DNA from: a virus
Virus record (IMG/VR): IMGVR_UViG_3300018080_000148
Span: 1 to 64,000 of that record
Strand: one strand, 5' to 3'
DNA: 64,000 bases
Below the pieces are notes generated by a model. That model searched no databases and had not been told where the DNA came from. It saw only the letters and a program-made list of their open reading frames with translations. Shown piece after piece: positions 1 to 9,222 of this stretch; positions within the stretch are counted from its first letter, which is position 1; each line of letters starts with the position of its first letter. The position numbers and the translations under genes were made by a program.

Positions 1-426
1 CGCCGACTCCTTAAGACGAACGCCTTCTTTAGAAGCCACCTTTTTCATGGCCTCCTCAACACGTTCCTTTTCCTCCTCCATCAAGGTGGTATATACATGC
101 CCAGATCGGACACGCTGAAAACCATACTTGGCCGCACTAACCAAGTCCCTATCTGGCTTGTCGGGCAGATTGTCGTAGATATAGAACTTTTGCAGAGACT
201 TAATGAGATCAACACCCGCTTCACTACACCGCTCTTTGAGCGAGTTAGATTCCCAACGCTGCCACAAAAGAAATAAGCAGTCTATTCCTTTACGTATGTC
301 CTGATCCGCAGTAGACAGCCTCCCAGGATTGCGAGGGAATCTAGGTCGTATGTGCTTCAGCACCTCCAGAGTTTTTTCGTCGATCTTTTTAATGCGATCA
401 ACGGGACTTTCCCCCTGTATAGCCAT
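1..426 (-). CDS. Unknown protein, truncated by window edge
   Basis: An open frame of 142 codons runs from an ATG at 426 off the left edge without a stop. The start is preceded by a strong AGGAGG ribosome site 3-4 nt upstream. The product is charged and helical, with a Glu/Lys-rich stretch near residues 115-135 that looks coiled-coil. I recognise no family. It follows the 441-1211 gene closely and probably shares its mRNA. Confidence 0.75.
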   Translation of the reverse strand, partial: MAIQGESPVDRIKKIDEKTLEVLKHIRPRFPRNPGRLSTADQDIRKGIDCLFLLWQRWESNSLKERCSEAGVDLIKSLQKFYIYDNLPDKPDRDLVSAAKYGFQRVRSGHVYTTLMEEEKERVEEAMKKVASKEGVRLKESA

Positions 427-440
427 TTCCTCCTGTATGG

Positions 441-1211
441 TCACGCTATCAAGTCCTTCATCTTGATGTCTCGGGGAACCCAGGTTTTCGGCCTGTCTGG
501 ATCTTCCCCGTCCTTATATGGAAGATAACTGTATGGCTCAAGAAAGTCCAGTGGAATGTAAGGGATTAACTTCCCATACGTCCCACGACGGTCGCTGCGG
601 TCGATACGGAACCAGATCTCTGCACCCTTCATCGTTGGGCTTTGATAGACGACGCACGCACCACCTCGGGAAGCGCCTGCTCTGCGGAACCAAGAAGAGA
701 TGGTTTTGGTGCTAATCAACGGCTCCATGTAGAGCGAACCATTCTTGGCCTTGAAGAACTTCACCTTCTTCTCATCACCAAGCCAAGTCTGGAAGAGTTT
801 GACCGCCTTTTCTTTAAGACGAATGCTGGAAACGAAGGCCAGCCCCTCACACAGGCCGAAGACTGTACACGAGGACTTGCCCTCGAAGTCCCGGCCAGCC
901 GCCCATTCGTAAGAAGTGTCGAAAACATCCTGCCCCAAAGGAAAGATGAGACACGTTTCCATGAATGGGTCTTGGAACCGTGGGTTGGGACGCTCCTTGA
1001 ACTGGATGAGAACTGTACCTTTCTTGTGCATCCACAACCAGTCGATCTTGTTTGACATGTCCTCATTAGCATCGGCGCTAACAAAACACTCTTTATCAAT
1101 ATCGGAAACCACCTCCACGAGGAAACGTCTACGTCGATTCTGAACTTTCGTTCCGGCGTCTACTCGTTTTTGTTCATTGGTCTCCTTGTGCAACTCTTTC
1201 ATATCTGGCAT
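441..1211 (-). CDS. Conserved-looking hypothetical protein, 256 aa
   Basis: A GGGAG site lies upstream of the ATG at 1211. The protein is mixed alpha/beta with many aromatic residues. It has a basic N-terminal run (NRRRRF, about residue 25-30) and an acidic, proline-rich C-terminus. No catalytic motif is visible. It sits 17 nt downstream of thyA on the same strand, so it is probably co-transcribed with nucleotide metabolism, but its function is unknown. Confidence 0.75.
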   Translation of the reverse strand: MPDMKELHKETNEQKRVDAGTKVQNRRRRFLVEVVSDIDKECFVSADANEDMSNKIDWLWMHKKGTVLIQFKERPNPRFQDPFMETCLIFPLGQDVFDTSYEWAAGRDFEGKSSCTVFGLCEGLAFVSSIRLKEKAVKLFQTWLGDEKKVKFFKAKNGSLYMEPLISTKTISSWFRRAGASRGGACVVYQSPTMKGAEIWFRIDRSDRRGTYGKLIPYIPLDFLEPYSYLPYKDGEDPDRPKTWVPRDIKMKDLIA

Positions 1212-1228
1212 GAAAATCTCCCATACTG

Positions 1229-2089
1229 TTATACTGCCACTGGTATTTCTATCGGCGGCAGGGGGTTATAATTCACAATTTTAAAATCCTCAGTCTTGTA
1301 GGATTCAATATCATCTGCCTTATTAAGTTGCAGTTGCGGGGAATCAGGCTTCGGTCTGGAGAGGTATTCCTCAACAGCCGGAATCTGATCTTCATAGATG
1401 TGACTGTCTACAGTCGAGTGGACGAACTCATACGGTTCGTAGCCGCACTGTTGGGCGAGCATGTAAATGAATGCCGAATAGAACTGAATGTTGGCAGGCA
1501 CGCCCACGGGGAAATCACAACTGCGTTGAGTTAACATACCCGATAACATACCATCATCAACAAAACATTGAAAGGTGTAATGGCAAGGCGGCAGTTTCAT
1601 GTTATCAAGTTCGGCTGGGTTCCAAAGAGAGAAGAGGATTCGCCGATCATCTGGTTTATTCTTCAGTCGGTCCATCATGTAGGCCAACTGATCGAAGCCA
1701 CCACGACCATACTCGGGCGAGTCGGGATCACCGTTGCCAAACTCGCCGCCAAAGTGACGCAAATTGAAACCGTAAACCTTCCCAAAAGAGTCGGGGACAA
1801 AACCACGGGCTGCGGCCCACTCTTCGTCCACCCACGGCGTCCAAAACTTGCAGCCATTCGCAATGAAGTCGGCATTTCTTGTCCTGCCGGAAACGAATGT
1901 TGTCAGTTCTCCAAACACCGCCTTGGGCCACAACTTGCGGCGAGTTGTCATTGGAAACGCCTGATCGATTCGATAACGAGATTGAATTCCAAATTTCGCT
2001 ATCGTCCTCACGCCCGTCCGGTTCGTCTTCCAAACCCCCTCTTTCAGAATCCGTTCCAATGCGTCGTCATACGGGTCCATCACGTACAT
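1229..2089 (-). CDS. thyA: Thymidylate synthase (ThyA type)
   Basis: Would convert dUMP to dTMP using methylenetetrahydrofolate, supplying phage DNA synthesis. Visible signatures: folate/phosphate Arg in TGVRT (25-29), catalytic Cys169 in LPPCHYTFQ, the phosphate-binding RSCDFPVGVPANI block (189-201) and the dUMP-binding HIY (230-232). Asn200 occupies the position that is Asp in dCMP hydroxymethylases (established knowledge of the family), so thymidylate synthesis rather than hydroxymethylation is favoured. Length of 286 aa is normal. AGGAG precedes the ATG at 2089. Confidence 0.93.
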   Translation of the reverse strand: MYVMDPYDDALERILKEGVWKTNRTGVRTIAKFGIQSRYRIDQAFPMTTRRKLWPKAVFGELTTFVSGRTRNADFIANGCKFWTPWVDEEWAAARGFVPDSFGKVYGFNLRHFGGEFGNGDPDSPEYGRGGFDQLAYMMDRLKNKPDDRRILFSLWNPAELDNMKLPPCHYTFQCFVDDGMLSGMLTQRSCDFPVGVPANIQFYSAFIYMLAQQCGYEPYEFVHSTVDSHIYEDQIPAVEEYLSRPKPDSPQLQLNKADDIESYKTEDFKIVNYNPLPPIEIPVAV

Positions 2090-2101
2090 GTAAGATCTCC
2101 T

Positions 2102-2130
2102 TTGGTGAAAAAGTTTCGTCGCATTATACT
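2102..2130 (+). promoter_or_regulatory. Sigma70-like promoter for the 2159 gene
   Basis: TTGGTG (2102-2107), a 17-nt spacer and TATACT (2125-2130) lie in the divergent gap between thyA and the first glycosyltransferase. The spacing is ideal and the box reads toward the plus-strand gene. Confidence 0.5.
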
Positions 2131-2158
2131 TTAAGAAAGAGATTCACGGAACGCCAAT

Positions 2159-3118
2159 ATGCTAGTACCCACCAAACAAGAATACCCACTTCACGAGCAC
2201 ATGATCGCCGGGCTCGTGGAATCCGAAGAAAAAACACTGCTGAAAGACAAGGCCACTGCTATCATTGCCACATGTCAGGCAGATCTCAAATATCTCATGT
2301 GGTCTCTCTTCTCTCTATTCTTGAGGACCGACCGCACCTTCATGGAACATGCTATTGTTGTCATCAACGGCCCAGACAAAAGAACTGGAGACCCTAGCTT
2401 GCAGGACAAGAAAGAAAAGTTCCTGCATGAATTCAGAGATGAGTGTGACATGCCCATCACGGTCACCCGAACCTGGAGCCGAATAGGGCACTGCCAAGCT
2501 ATCGAATCCGCCATACCATGGGTTCACACCGAATACTACCTGTTGATGCACGACGACATCATTGTCGATGATGAAAAATGGCCCGCACAGTTGCAAGAGA
2601 AGGGGTTTCTCCAAGATCCTATGCGAGCCGTAATAGCGGCACCACCACTGCTTCTGAATACTATCAACCGCACAAAATACAATGGGAAAAACAAAGTCGG
2701 CCTGCCCCACATCAATACGGCCTTCGCCCTGGTGAGAAAAGCAGCAGTCGTAGACAGTGGGGCCAAGTGGTATGGCTATCACATCCCTAAGAAATTCACT
2801 TACGACCACTCCCTTGCCGAATTCATGAAATACCACGGAGACAGCGGACATTTTGGCCATTCGCCGCCCAAGCTAGGAGAGGAATACGAGTACATCAATA
2901 CAGATGTGGGTGCCTGGGTTTACTACAATTTGCGTGAGCGTGGATACAGGTTCCACTACTTTGGCCGAGGCACCGTCTTTCATTTCGGTGCTGCTAGTTG
3001 GGATTTTCAGAACACTCGCCAGAGATTAACCGTGGGACAACACTACATTAAAGAACTAGAAGAAAAAATCAAAGAAGCTGGACACCAAAAATTGTACGAA
3101 AGGCACCTCAATGGATGA
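2159..3118 (+). CDS. Glycosyltransferase, GT-A fold (GT2-like)
   Basis: A 319-aa protein with a short leader and then a GT2-type start (AIIATC, about 35-40). The DxD-type metal site is MHDDIIVDD (about 129-137). Family knowledge: such enzymes transfer a sugar from a nucleotide-sugar donor in the cytoplasm. The acceptor and sugar cannot be read from sequence. Its stop overlaps the next glycosyltransferase by 8 nt, indicating translational coupling. Only a weak GGAA precedes the ATG. Confidence 0.75.
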   Translation: MLVPTKQEYPLHEHMIAGLVESEEKTLLKDKATAIIATCQADLKYLMWSLFSLFLRTDRTFMEHAIVVINGPDKRTGDPSLQDKKEKFLHEFRDECDMPITVTRTWSRIGHCQAIESAIPWVHTEYYLLMHDDIIVDDEKWPAQLQEKGFLQDPMRAVIAAPPLLLNTINRTKYNGKNKVGLPHINTAFALVRKAAVVDSGAKWYGYHIPKKFTYDHSLAEFMKYHGDSGHFGHSPPKLGEEYEYINTDVGAWVYYNLRERGYRFHYFGRGTVFHFGAASWDFQNTRQRLTVGQHYIKELEEKIKEAGHQKLYERHLNG

Positions 3119-4247
3119 CATCGCTTTCTTAATAAAAACGATAGACCGCCCCAAAATGCTCCACAGAATCCTAACATCCATTAGGAAATTCTACCCGGAA
3201 GTGCTTGTCATTGTGGGAGATGATAGCGAAGAGCCATACCCGGAGGTGTCAGCGCAATTCGAAAACGTAGTTCACCTTGAACTGCCACCAGACATAGGGT
3301 GCTCCGCAGGAAGGAACCGACTGCTTGAAGCAGCCCTGGATCGTGAAAAACCACTGTTCGCCTTATTCGACGACGATAATGTTGTATCTCGATGCACCCA
3401 AATTGAACTCATGCGGGTTAACCTACTGGAACACCCTGTTGATCTAGTAGCTGGCTTCTTTTACAAATCGTACCCCAAAGGCGTGATAGAAGCCTACGAG
3501 GGATTCTTTGCATGGGACGAACACCATGCACACCTGAGACTGTCAAAACCAAAAGGGATAGGTGATGCCAAACTGAGACACTGCCTCATCGAAGTGGACT
3601 GCACCCAACAGTTCTTTGTAGCAAACACCCAGGACATCCTAGACATGGGAGGATGGAGCGAAAAATACAAAACAAAAGAACATGAGGATTTCTTCTTGAA
3701 GCTACGAAAAAGCGGAAGGCGTGCCGCCATATGTCCATGGTCAGGCGTATTACACAGAAGAGAACATGCAGTGCATGGCCGGGATGAAGAGTATGAGGGC
3801 ATCCTAAACATCAAGAATGAAATAGAAGACAGGAAAAAACTGTACGAAAGCCGAAGAGGGCGAGGCTCCTACAGAAACATGTGGAAAAAAGATTGGGGTG
3901 CAGAAAAGTTCTCTGTAAGAGGCACGCCTTATTCAGCCGAAGACTACGTAAGAAGAGTGTTGACTAAACACAAAATCAACTTCCGCTCTGGATCGGCTAA
4001 AATGCCTTTCGTCAGTTTAGACGCCGAAACATTGGACGAAGATAGAAGACCACCCCTACAAATCAATCCAGTGCCTTTGATTTTTGTTCCGAAAGATCAG
4101 GAGGCAATAAACGAGAGCGTATCGCCATCAGAAAGTGATATGCACAAACCCTTGGGTTCAATCGTTCCTCCAGAAAATCCCGATTTCTCTGACGGTGCTC
4201 TCTGTAGTCCTCCCAATTCCCCAAAACGGAATCTACTTTTAGTTTAA
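3111..4247 (+). CDS. Glycosyltransferase family 2-like protein
   Basis: The N-terminus has the GT2 Rossmann start (IKTIDRP), a VGDDS acidic site near 36-40, DIGCSAGRN (61-69) and the metal-binding FDDDN (about 85-89). This resembles GalNAc/galactosyl-type transferases. AAAGG lies 8 nt before the ATG. The last 185 nt run antisense through the coding end of the convergent 4063-5892 gene. The C-terminal 60 residues (Pro/Ser-rich, low complexity) therefore look like read-out past an ancestral stop. Confidence 0.75.
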   Translation: MDDIAFLIKTIDRPKMLHRILTSIRKFYPEVLVIVGDDSEEPYPEVSAQFENVVHLELPPDIGCSAGRNRLLEAALDREKPLFALFDDDNVVSRCTQIELMRVNLLEHPVDLVAGFFYKSYPKGVIEAYEGFFAWDEHHAHLRLSKPKGIGDAKLRHCLIEVDCTQQFFVANTQDILDMGGWSEKYKTKEHEDFFLKLRKSGRRAAICPWSGVLHRREHAVHGRDEEYEGILNIKNEIEDRKKLYESRRGRGSYRNMWKKDWGAEKFSVRGTPYSAEDYVRRVLTKHKINFRSGSAKMPFVSLDAETLDEDRRPPLQINPVPLIFVPKDQEAINESVSPSESDMHKPLGSIVPPENPDFSDGALCSPPNSPKRNLLLV

Positions 4248-5892
4248 GGTCCGAAAAATCTGGTCGGCATTTTACGTAATGCCCCTCCTGATATATGTCT
4301 GGCCATGTTTCGCAAAAATCGGTATCTGGCTTAATCAACACGCAGCCTGCGTACAACGCCTCAAAATCACGAATACACGACTCGCTATTGCCCCAAGGCG
4401 ACACACAGATTTTAGAATCCATCAAGGACTGCATGTATTCTGGAGTTTTCATTTTGCCATCTTCCGGGGCCGAGAAGTATTTCTTGAACTCCTGGTTGGG
4501 TAACCAATAGGTGCGCACATAACTCTTACACGACAACTCGTTGATGGCATCCAGAGCTTTTTGTCGGTGGGCTGGAACCAAGATGTCCTTGTGCCCCATA
4601 GACCCAACAAAGTTTATGTCATACTTTCGCCCCAACTCATAATGTACATCACCAACCGTACTGATTGCCGAACGAAACCTGCGCAGCATGAACATGGAAG
4701 AGAAGATGGGGATTAGCTTAGAAGTGTCGCAGACAATCTTCTTCTCCGAAAACCCAGCCAGCTTTTTCCATGGCCCATCCAATCCCTGGTAGATGCATTT
4801 TTTATGCCACGTTTGATCGGTGACATACCAACTACGATCTCTGTAAAGGTGGTAACACAACACGCCAGCCACAGAAGGATGTAGACTCAATTCGGCGGCG
4901 GCTCCCCCAAAGCACGTATCCTCCTTCCTCAAGTCAAAAACGAAAACGGGCTTGCCAAAATCCAACACTCCCGGATTGCGTCTAACTTCGTGAACATCCG
5001 TCAACAAAACATGAGCGTCTTCATGTTCCCCGAAAACAAAATCCGCCAGATTGTCAAAACCCGACATATTGTCTGACAATTCCCCCGGAAGCTTGTCGTC
5101 TCTAAAAAAACACCCAATCCTCCACATGCCATTATCTGGAGAACTAGGATTCGCATAAGATGGGCCCGACATCACAAGCTCTTGAAAATTCTTGGTAAGA
5201 ACACACTGACCCCACGGCCCACCTTGATTCACATAGAGAACATTGTTGCTGGAATTTTGGTTGTAGCGCCCTCTATTTATGGACGCACTTTTTCTTCGAT
5301 GGAGTTTTTGGTGCTTATCTCTCAACTCGGGACTGTGCTTTAAGAAATGAGTATAACCTCTACTGAATCTTTCTATTTTATACCCCAACCTTTTAGCTCT
5401 AGCGATGAAATCATTGTCCTCATAGCCCCAGCCATTGAAGCTTTCGTCATATCCACCCAGAAGCTCGAAATCCTTCTTGTAACAAACAATTTTACCCGAC
5501 GCTTGATCGTTACCGCCCTCAATTACACATGGCTCGTCTTGTTCCTGAAGCAACTCGTAAACATGCCAAGCGAAACCCTCGCCAGCATAATTGTCGGCAT
5601 CCATGTTGCAAAGAATGTCGCCCGTGGCCAAGCAGTGGGCAATGTTTTTACAACGACTCATGTGAAAATATTGGAAATAGTCATTGCGATAATACACAAG
5701 CTTGCCCGAGCGGATATGCTCCATCATCTCACTGGCAACCCAGTCTACGAGACCATCGGTGGAATTGAAATCCACCAACACAAATTCGAGATCTGGATAA
5801 TCTGCATTATCTGCAATGTTGCGTGGCAACGTTTTTCGCAAATGAACCAGCCGATTCATGCAAGTAGTACAGAATGAGACTTTCGCCACCAT
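4063..5892 (-). CDS. Two-domain glycosyltransferase (GT2 plus GT-B/exostosin-like)
   Basis: A 609-aa fusion. Residues 1-230 form a GT2 galactosyltransferase-like domain with FNSTDG, the metal-binding NMDADN (about 95-100) and the acceptor-side GWGYEDNDF. The C-terminal half carries SPWGNSESCIRDFEALYAG and ends in a typical ERLNPRV-type helix, as in exostosin/CgeB-like transferases. GGAGG precedes ATG 5892. It overlaps the end of the upstream gene by 37 nt and the convergent glycosyltransferase by 185 nt. It may add two sugars in sequence. Confidence 0.75.
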   Translation of the reverse strand: MVAKVSFCTTCMNRLVHLRKTLPRNIADNADYPDLEFVLVDFNSTDGLVDWVASEMMEHIRSGKLVYYRNDYFQYFHMSRCKNIAHCLATGDILCNMDADNYAGEGFAWHVYELLQEQDEPCVIEGGNDQASGKIVCYKKDFELLGGYDESFNGWGYEDNDFIARAKRLGYKIERFSRGYTHFLKHSPELRDKHQKLHRRKSASINRGRYNQNSSNNVLYVNQGGPWGQCVLTKNFQELVMSGPSYANPSSPDNGMWRIGCFFRDDKLPGELSDNMSGFDNLADFVFGEHEDAHVLLTDVHEVRRNPGVLDFGKPVFVFDLRKEDTCFGGAAAELSLHPSVAGVLCYHLYRDRSWYVTDQTWHKKCIYQGLDGPWKKLAGFSEKKIVCDTSKLIPIFSSMFMLRRFRSAISTVGDVHYELGRKYDINFVGSMGHKDILVPAHRQKALDAINELSCKSYVRTYWLPNQEFKKYFSAPEDGKMKTPEYMQSLMDSKICVSPWGNSESCIRDFEALYAGCVLIKPDTDFCETWPDIYQEGHYVKCRPDFSDLKLKVDSVLGNWEDYREHRQRNRDFLEERLNPRVCAYHFLMAIRSRLLPPDLSEQKSKALD

Positions 5893-6782
5893 CGCAACCT
5901 CCCTTCGTCGTCTTTATCAAACTCTAAAGCTCTTTCTTCCTGCTCAAGGGTGGTTGGATGCATAAACACCTCCCGCTCATCAGTGCAACAGTCCTTGCAC
6001 CGTGGCGGTTGCAAGTCACTGGCGGATCGCTTAACCCGTCCACACTCACCACAGATGTACAACCTGCGCCAAAACAATCCCAACCGACCCTTTCCATTGC
6101 CCATCGCTTTGGCAAAACCAGGAAGCCTCTTGCTATTCCAATACTCGTGATACTCGGGAACCTCTCTGCGAGAATGCCAAATTTTCAGCGGGCCGTGAAT
6201 CCACAGAGTTTTACCAAATTGCCCTCTAAAATTCCATGTGTGAGGAAGGCAAAAAGGATTGAACCTCTCACGATAGATGGCCGCACAAAATGGCGGCTGA
6301 TCGTTGCTGGCACCCGTTTCTGCACATATTACCTTCCACCTGTCGAAGAGCTTCTTCACACGGTCGTCCTTCTTGAAAAAGACAACCCCGCTATTGTAAT
6401 AGATCATGTTGCGATCTATCTCTTTCCCATTAGCCCACAAGTGAAATGTGGGCGCATAAGCAACAGCCAAACCATGTGCCTCGACCATCTCCCATGCGAA
6501 ACTCAAATCCTGATCCAAGATAACCGTGTCGTCATCGAGGAAGAGAGTTTCGTCGTAAGGAGAGTAATCGTACATCAAAGACTTGCGAGACAGATTCTTC
6601 AGGTCTGATGGGAAATCAATCCTCACCACGTCGTCGAACGTTCCGGGTTCCACATTGGTGGTCTGGTCTGTCAGCAGGGTGGTGTGCAGACCACACCCCT
6701 TCGCCGAAGCAAGCGAGCGATAAGCCAACTCCCCGCTGACGTGGGCGTCTCCCCAGATCACATAAATGACACCTCGACTCAT
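5856..6782 (-). CDS. GT8-like glycosyltransferase with C-terminal zinc ribbon
   Basis: I choose ATG 6782 (308 aa) over the longer frame from 6866. It has CAGGAG upstream and its ATGA overlaps the sulfotransferase stop. The N-terminal VIYVIWGDAH and the metal-binding LFLDDDTVI motif are typical of nucleotide-diphospho-sugar transferases such as GT8. Near the C-terminus CGEC...CKDCC forms a probable zinc ribbon, uncommon in this family. The donor and acceptor are unknown. Confidence 0.7.
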   Translation of the reverse strand: MSRGVIYVIWGDAHVSGELAYRSLASAKGCGLHTTLLTDQTTNVEPGTFDDVVRIDFPSDLKNLSRKSLMYDYSPYDETLFLDDDTVILDQDLSFAWEMVEAHGLAVAYAPTFHLWANGKEIDRNMIYYNSGVVFFKKDDRVKKLFDRWKVICAETGASNDQPPFCAAIYRERFNPFCLPHTWNFRGQFGKTLWIHGPLKIWHSRREVPEYHEYWNSKRLPGFAKAMGNGKGRLGLFWRRLYICGECGRVKRSASDLQPPRCKDCCTDEREVFMHPTTLEQEERALEFDKDDEGRLRWWRKSHSVLLA

Positions 6783-7576
6783 GCGTATCTCCTGAGTTTT
6801 TGATCCATGTCGCCCGCCACATTCAGGATTGCTCCAATTTCCCCCTGAGACAGGACATCTCTCCATTTATCCACCGAAGTCAAATCAATAGGACGAGCAG
6901 AGTCCGTGCCGCCCATCGCCCAACCATTCTTTCCCGTTTCGTCATGCTTCTTCTTATGATGCTCCAACAACTGGTCGCTCCATGAGAGCCGCATCATTTC
7001 CATGACCTTTCTCAAGGTGGGGGCTGGGTCATGCACGAAGCTATTGTAGTAAACCGGCAAAGCCTCCATCTGAAAAAATGCACCGGTCTTGTACTGCCAA
7101 TAAACAGCAGCACGAATCACATCCTCGTGGGGATGCCCCTTAGCCCTCTCCAACACCTCGCCGTAATTCCTTTGCAGGCCACGAGCTTGATCCTTCAACC
7201 AATCATTCAATCGGCTGACGATCTCTCGCTGCATCCAAGCCCCCTTGACTTTGCTTTTGTCGGAAACTTTCTTCATGGATGCAACAACCGAAAGAACGTC
7301 CCGCAACATGAAGACTACATTATCCTGGGGACGCAGGTGTTGACGAATGCAATCGTATTCAACAAACAACTCAGTCCATATTGGCAATTGGAATCCAACC
7401 GCACGAATTTCCTGGGGGAAATCATCCCATGGTCGATTGCCCTCCAAGACCCCATAGCCCTTGATCTCCCCATAGCAATGAATGTTGGGATGGCTATTCA
7501 GAACCAACCTCATCAGCGTCGTGCCACTCCTCTGACAACCAAGGACAAACACCCTGGGCAATTCTTCTGGCTTCAT
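6779..7576 (-). CDS. PAPS-dependent sulfotransferase-like protein
   Basis: The N-terminal LGCQRSGTTLMRLVL (12-26) matches the 5'-phosphosulfate-binding loop of sulfotransferases. RDVLSVVASM (about 92-101) matches the 3'-phosphate-binding segment. It would move sulfate from PAPS to a hydroxyl of a carbohydrate or other acceptor. It is coupled by ATGA overlaps to both neighbours, a methyltransferase upstream and a glycosyltransferase downstream. That favours a glycan as substrate, but this is inference. Confidence 0.75.
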   Translation of the reverse strand: MKPEELPRVFVLGCQRSGTTLMRLVLNSHPNIHCYGEIKGYGVLEGNRPWDDFPQEIRAVGFQLPIWTELFVEYDCIRQHLRPQDNVVFMLRDVLSVVASMKKVSDKSKVKGAWMQREIVSRLNDWLKDQARGLQRNYGEVLERAKGHPHEDVIRAAVYWQYKTGAFFQMEALPVYYNSFVHDPAPTLRKVMEMMRLSWSDQLLEHHKKKHDETGKNGWAMGGTDSARPIDLTSVDKWRDVLSQGEIGAILNVAGDMDQKLRRYA

Positions 7577-9177
7577 TTACTGAAAATCCTATTTATCTCT
7601 TTTATCTCTGGACTGTCGGGAGTTATCACCCTGCCGTGCTTGGCCTCTGCGATCATCGACTCCACCAAATCTATCGCCTCCACCTTATCCTTTTTACCCA
7701 CCCAAAATGGATACGGCATCCGCTCCATATCCTTCCCCTGAATGTTCTGGGTGTGGTTGATGTAGCTCTTCAGAAGCCTTGTGGCTAAATCAGAGACTCC
7801 CCATCCTATAATGAAGTATAACTCGTCTTCATTCACGCCATCTTTCAGGAACCCGCACGGTGCTCCACTGTCTAGGACATAACCTTCCGGCAAGTACCTC
7901 ATCTTAATCCGACTGGCCACCAAGTTCCATGTCAATCCCATGCGCCCGAAATAGGGAAGTCCGCCAATGCCATGTAAATACCAATTGCCGTTCTTTTTAA
8001 AAAGCTTAACGGCCTCTCCATCATTTTTCCAGTAAATTGCATAACGAGCGGGAGCATAGATAATTTCCTTGGTCGCTTTGTTGTAAGGTTTGTAGCCCGA
8101 GTGGTCCTTCAATACCCTGGGCTTCTCCAGAGGGGTGATCCGCACATTCCTGCGTGTCTTACCCTCTAGCTCTTGCCGCCGAACTTCTTCTTCCTTCTTA
8201 GGCGACAACTTGTTCAACCGAGCCCGTGCCTTTTCCCCCTCCAGAGTAATAGGGTCATCAAAGAACTCAAACTCATGAGTCTCTTCTATCTTACCATCCT
8301 TAATCTCCCGGACAAAATACTCGTTTTTGCCCGTTGTCATGCCACCCGTGCAAACAATGTAATCCCCCAACTTTGGCCCCTCAAAATAACGAGCATCTTC
8401 CTTCGTGATCGTCCAAGAAAAATTGCCCGTCATCTCCATGTGCTTTCGCAAAACCGGCTGGCCATCTAAAAGCATTTCGTGCGTTCCAAAGCCCTTGCAG
8501 CCCCGAACAACCACCATGGGATAATCAGTTTCCTCTGAGAAGTATTTCAGACGGTCTACCGCCACTCGGCCATGGTCCATCAAATACCTCCTCAAACCAT
8601 CCATGGTTTTAATGGTTAGGAAACTGTCGCTACAAATGAAGGCATACGCCCCCAGGAAGCGCAGGTGATCCATCGTCTTGAGAACAAACCAGGAATAACT
8701 CTCCTTTTTGATCTTGCGGCCATCTCGCTTGCCGTAGATCTTCTCCCACTTGTCCTGGTGTTCTAGATCAATGGTGGCACCAAACGGAGGATTGCCCGTT
8801 GCGAAATCAAACTCCAGATCGAAGTTCTGATGAAAAAAGTCCCCATAGAGGAGATTGGTTTTCTTCGGACAGCAACCATACCTGTATGCAATAGCCCTTC
8901 TCAATCCTTGGTAAAGGCCAGCATCTATCTCGACCGCCCATATGTTGTTGTTAAGAATGTGGTCTAGTCGAGATTCCATGTTTCCATCTTTGTGCATCTC
9001 CAAAAATCTGTCGATCAATGGAATGACAAAGGAACCATTGCCGCACCCCGGCTCTAAAACCGTACTGCTGGGATGCAGTGGTAAAGAAGACACAATCTTT
9101 GCAGCAGTCTCCACGGGCGTCAAGAACTGCCCAAGCTGTGACTTCTTGTCTCTTTCGTGCTTACGTATTCTTTTCAT
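7573..9177 (-). CDS. DNA adenine-N6 methyltransferase (gamma-type, Eco57I/TaqI-like)
   Basis: A 534-aa protein with GQFLTP (16-21), SAM-binding motif I LEPGCGNGSF (41-50) and catalytic motif IV NPPF (129-132), followed by a long target-recognition region. These mark an N6-adenine DNA methyltransferase. No nuclease motif is obvious, so it may be an orphan that protects phage DNA from restriction, though a restriction-modification role is not excluded. It starts just downstream of a terminator and ends in an ATGA overlap. Confidence 0.85.
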   Translation of the reverse strand: MKRIRKHERDKKSQLGQFLTPVETAAKIVSSLPLHPSSTVLEPGCGNGSFVIPLIDRFLEMHKDGNMESRLDHILNNNIWAVEIDAGLYQGLRRAIAYRYGCCPKKTNLLYGDFFHQNFDLEFDFATGNPPFGATIDLEHQDKWEKIYGKRDGRKIKKESYSWFVLKTMDHLRFLGAYAFICSDSFLTIKTMDGLRRYLMDHGRVAVDRLKYFSEETDYPMVVVRGCKGFGTHEMLLDGQPVLRKHMEMTGNFSWTITKEDARYFEGPKLGDYIVCTGGMTTGKNEYFVREIKDGKIEETHEFEFFDDPITLEGEKARARLNKLSPKKEEEVRRQELEGKTRRNVRITPLEKPRVLKDHSGYKPYNKATKEIIYAPARYAIYWKNDGEAVKLFKKNGNWYLHGIGGLPYFGRMGLTWNLVASRIKMRYLPEGYVLDSGAPCGFLKDGVNEDELYFIIGWGVSDLATRLLKSYINHTQNIQGKDMERMPYPFWVGKKDKVEAIDLVESMIAEAKHGRVITPDSPEIKEINRIFSK

Positions 9178-9190
9178 TCATTCAAAACGA

Positions 9191-9220
9191 GTAACCCGCC
9201 GCACAAAGGCGGCGGGTTAC
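9191..9220 (-). terminator. Rho-independent terminator of the 9.2-9.4 kb RNA
   Basis: Perfect 12-bp stem (GTAACCCGCCGC, 9191-9202, with 9209-9220) and 6-nt loop. On the minus strand it is followed by GTTTT. It separates the RNA candidate from the methyltransferase gene. Confidence 0.7.
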
Positions 9221-9222
9221 TC

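Noticed and set aside
1229-2089. dCMP hydroxymethylase instead of thymidylate synthase
   Set aside because: The residue that is Asp in hydroxymethylases is Asn here (GVPAN), as in thymidylate synthases.
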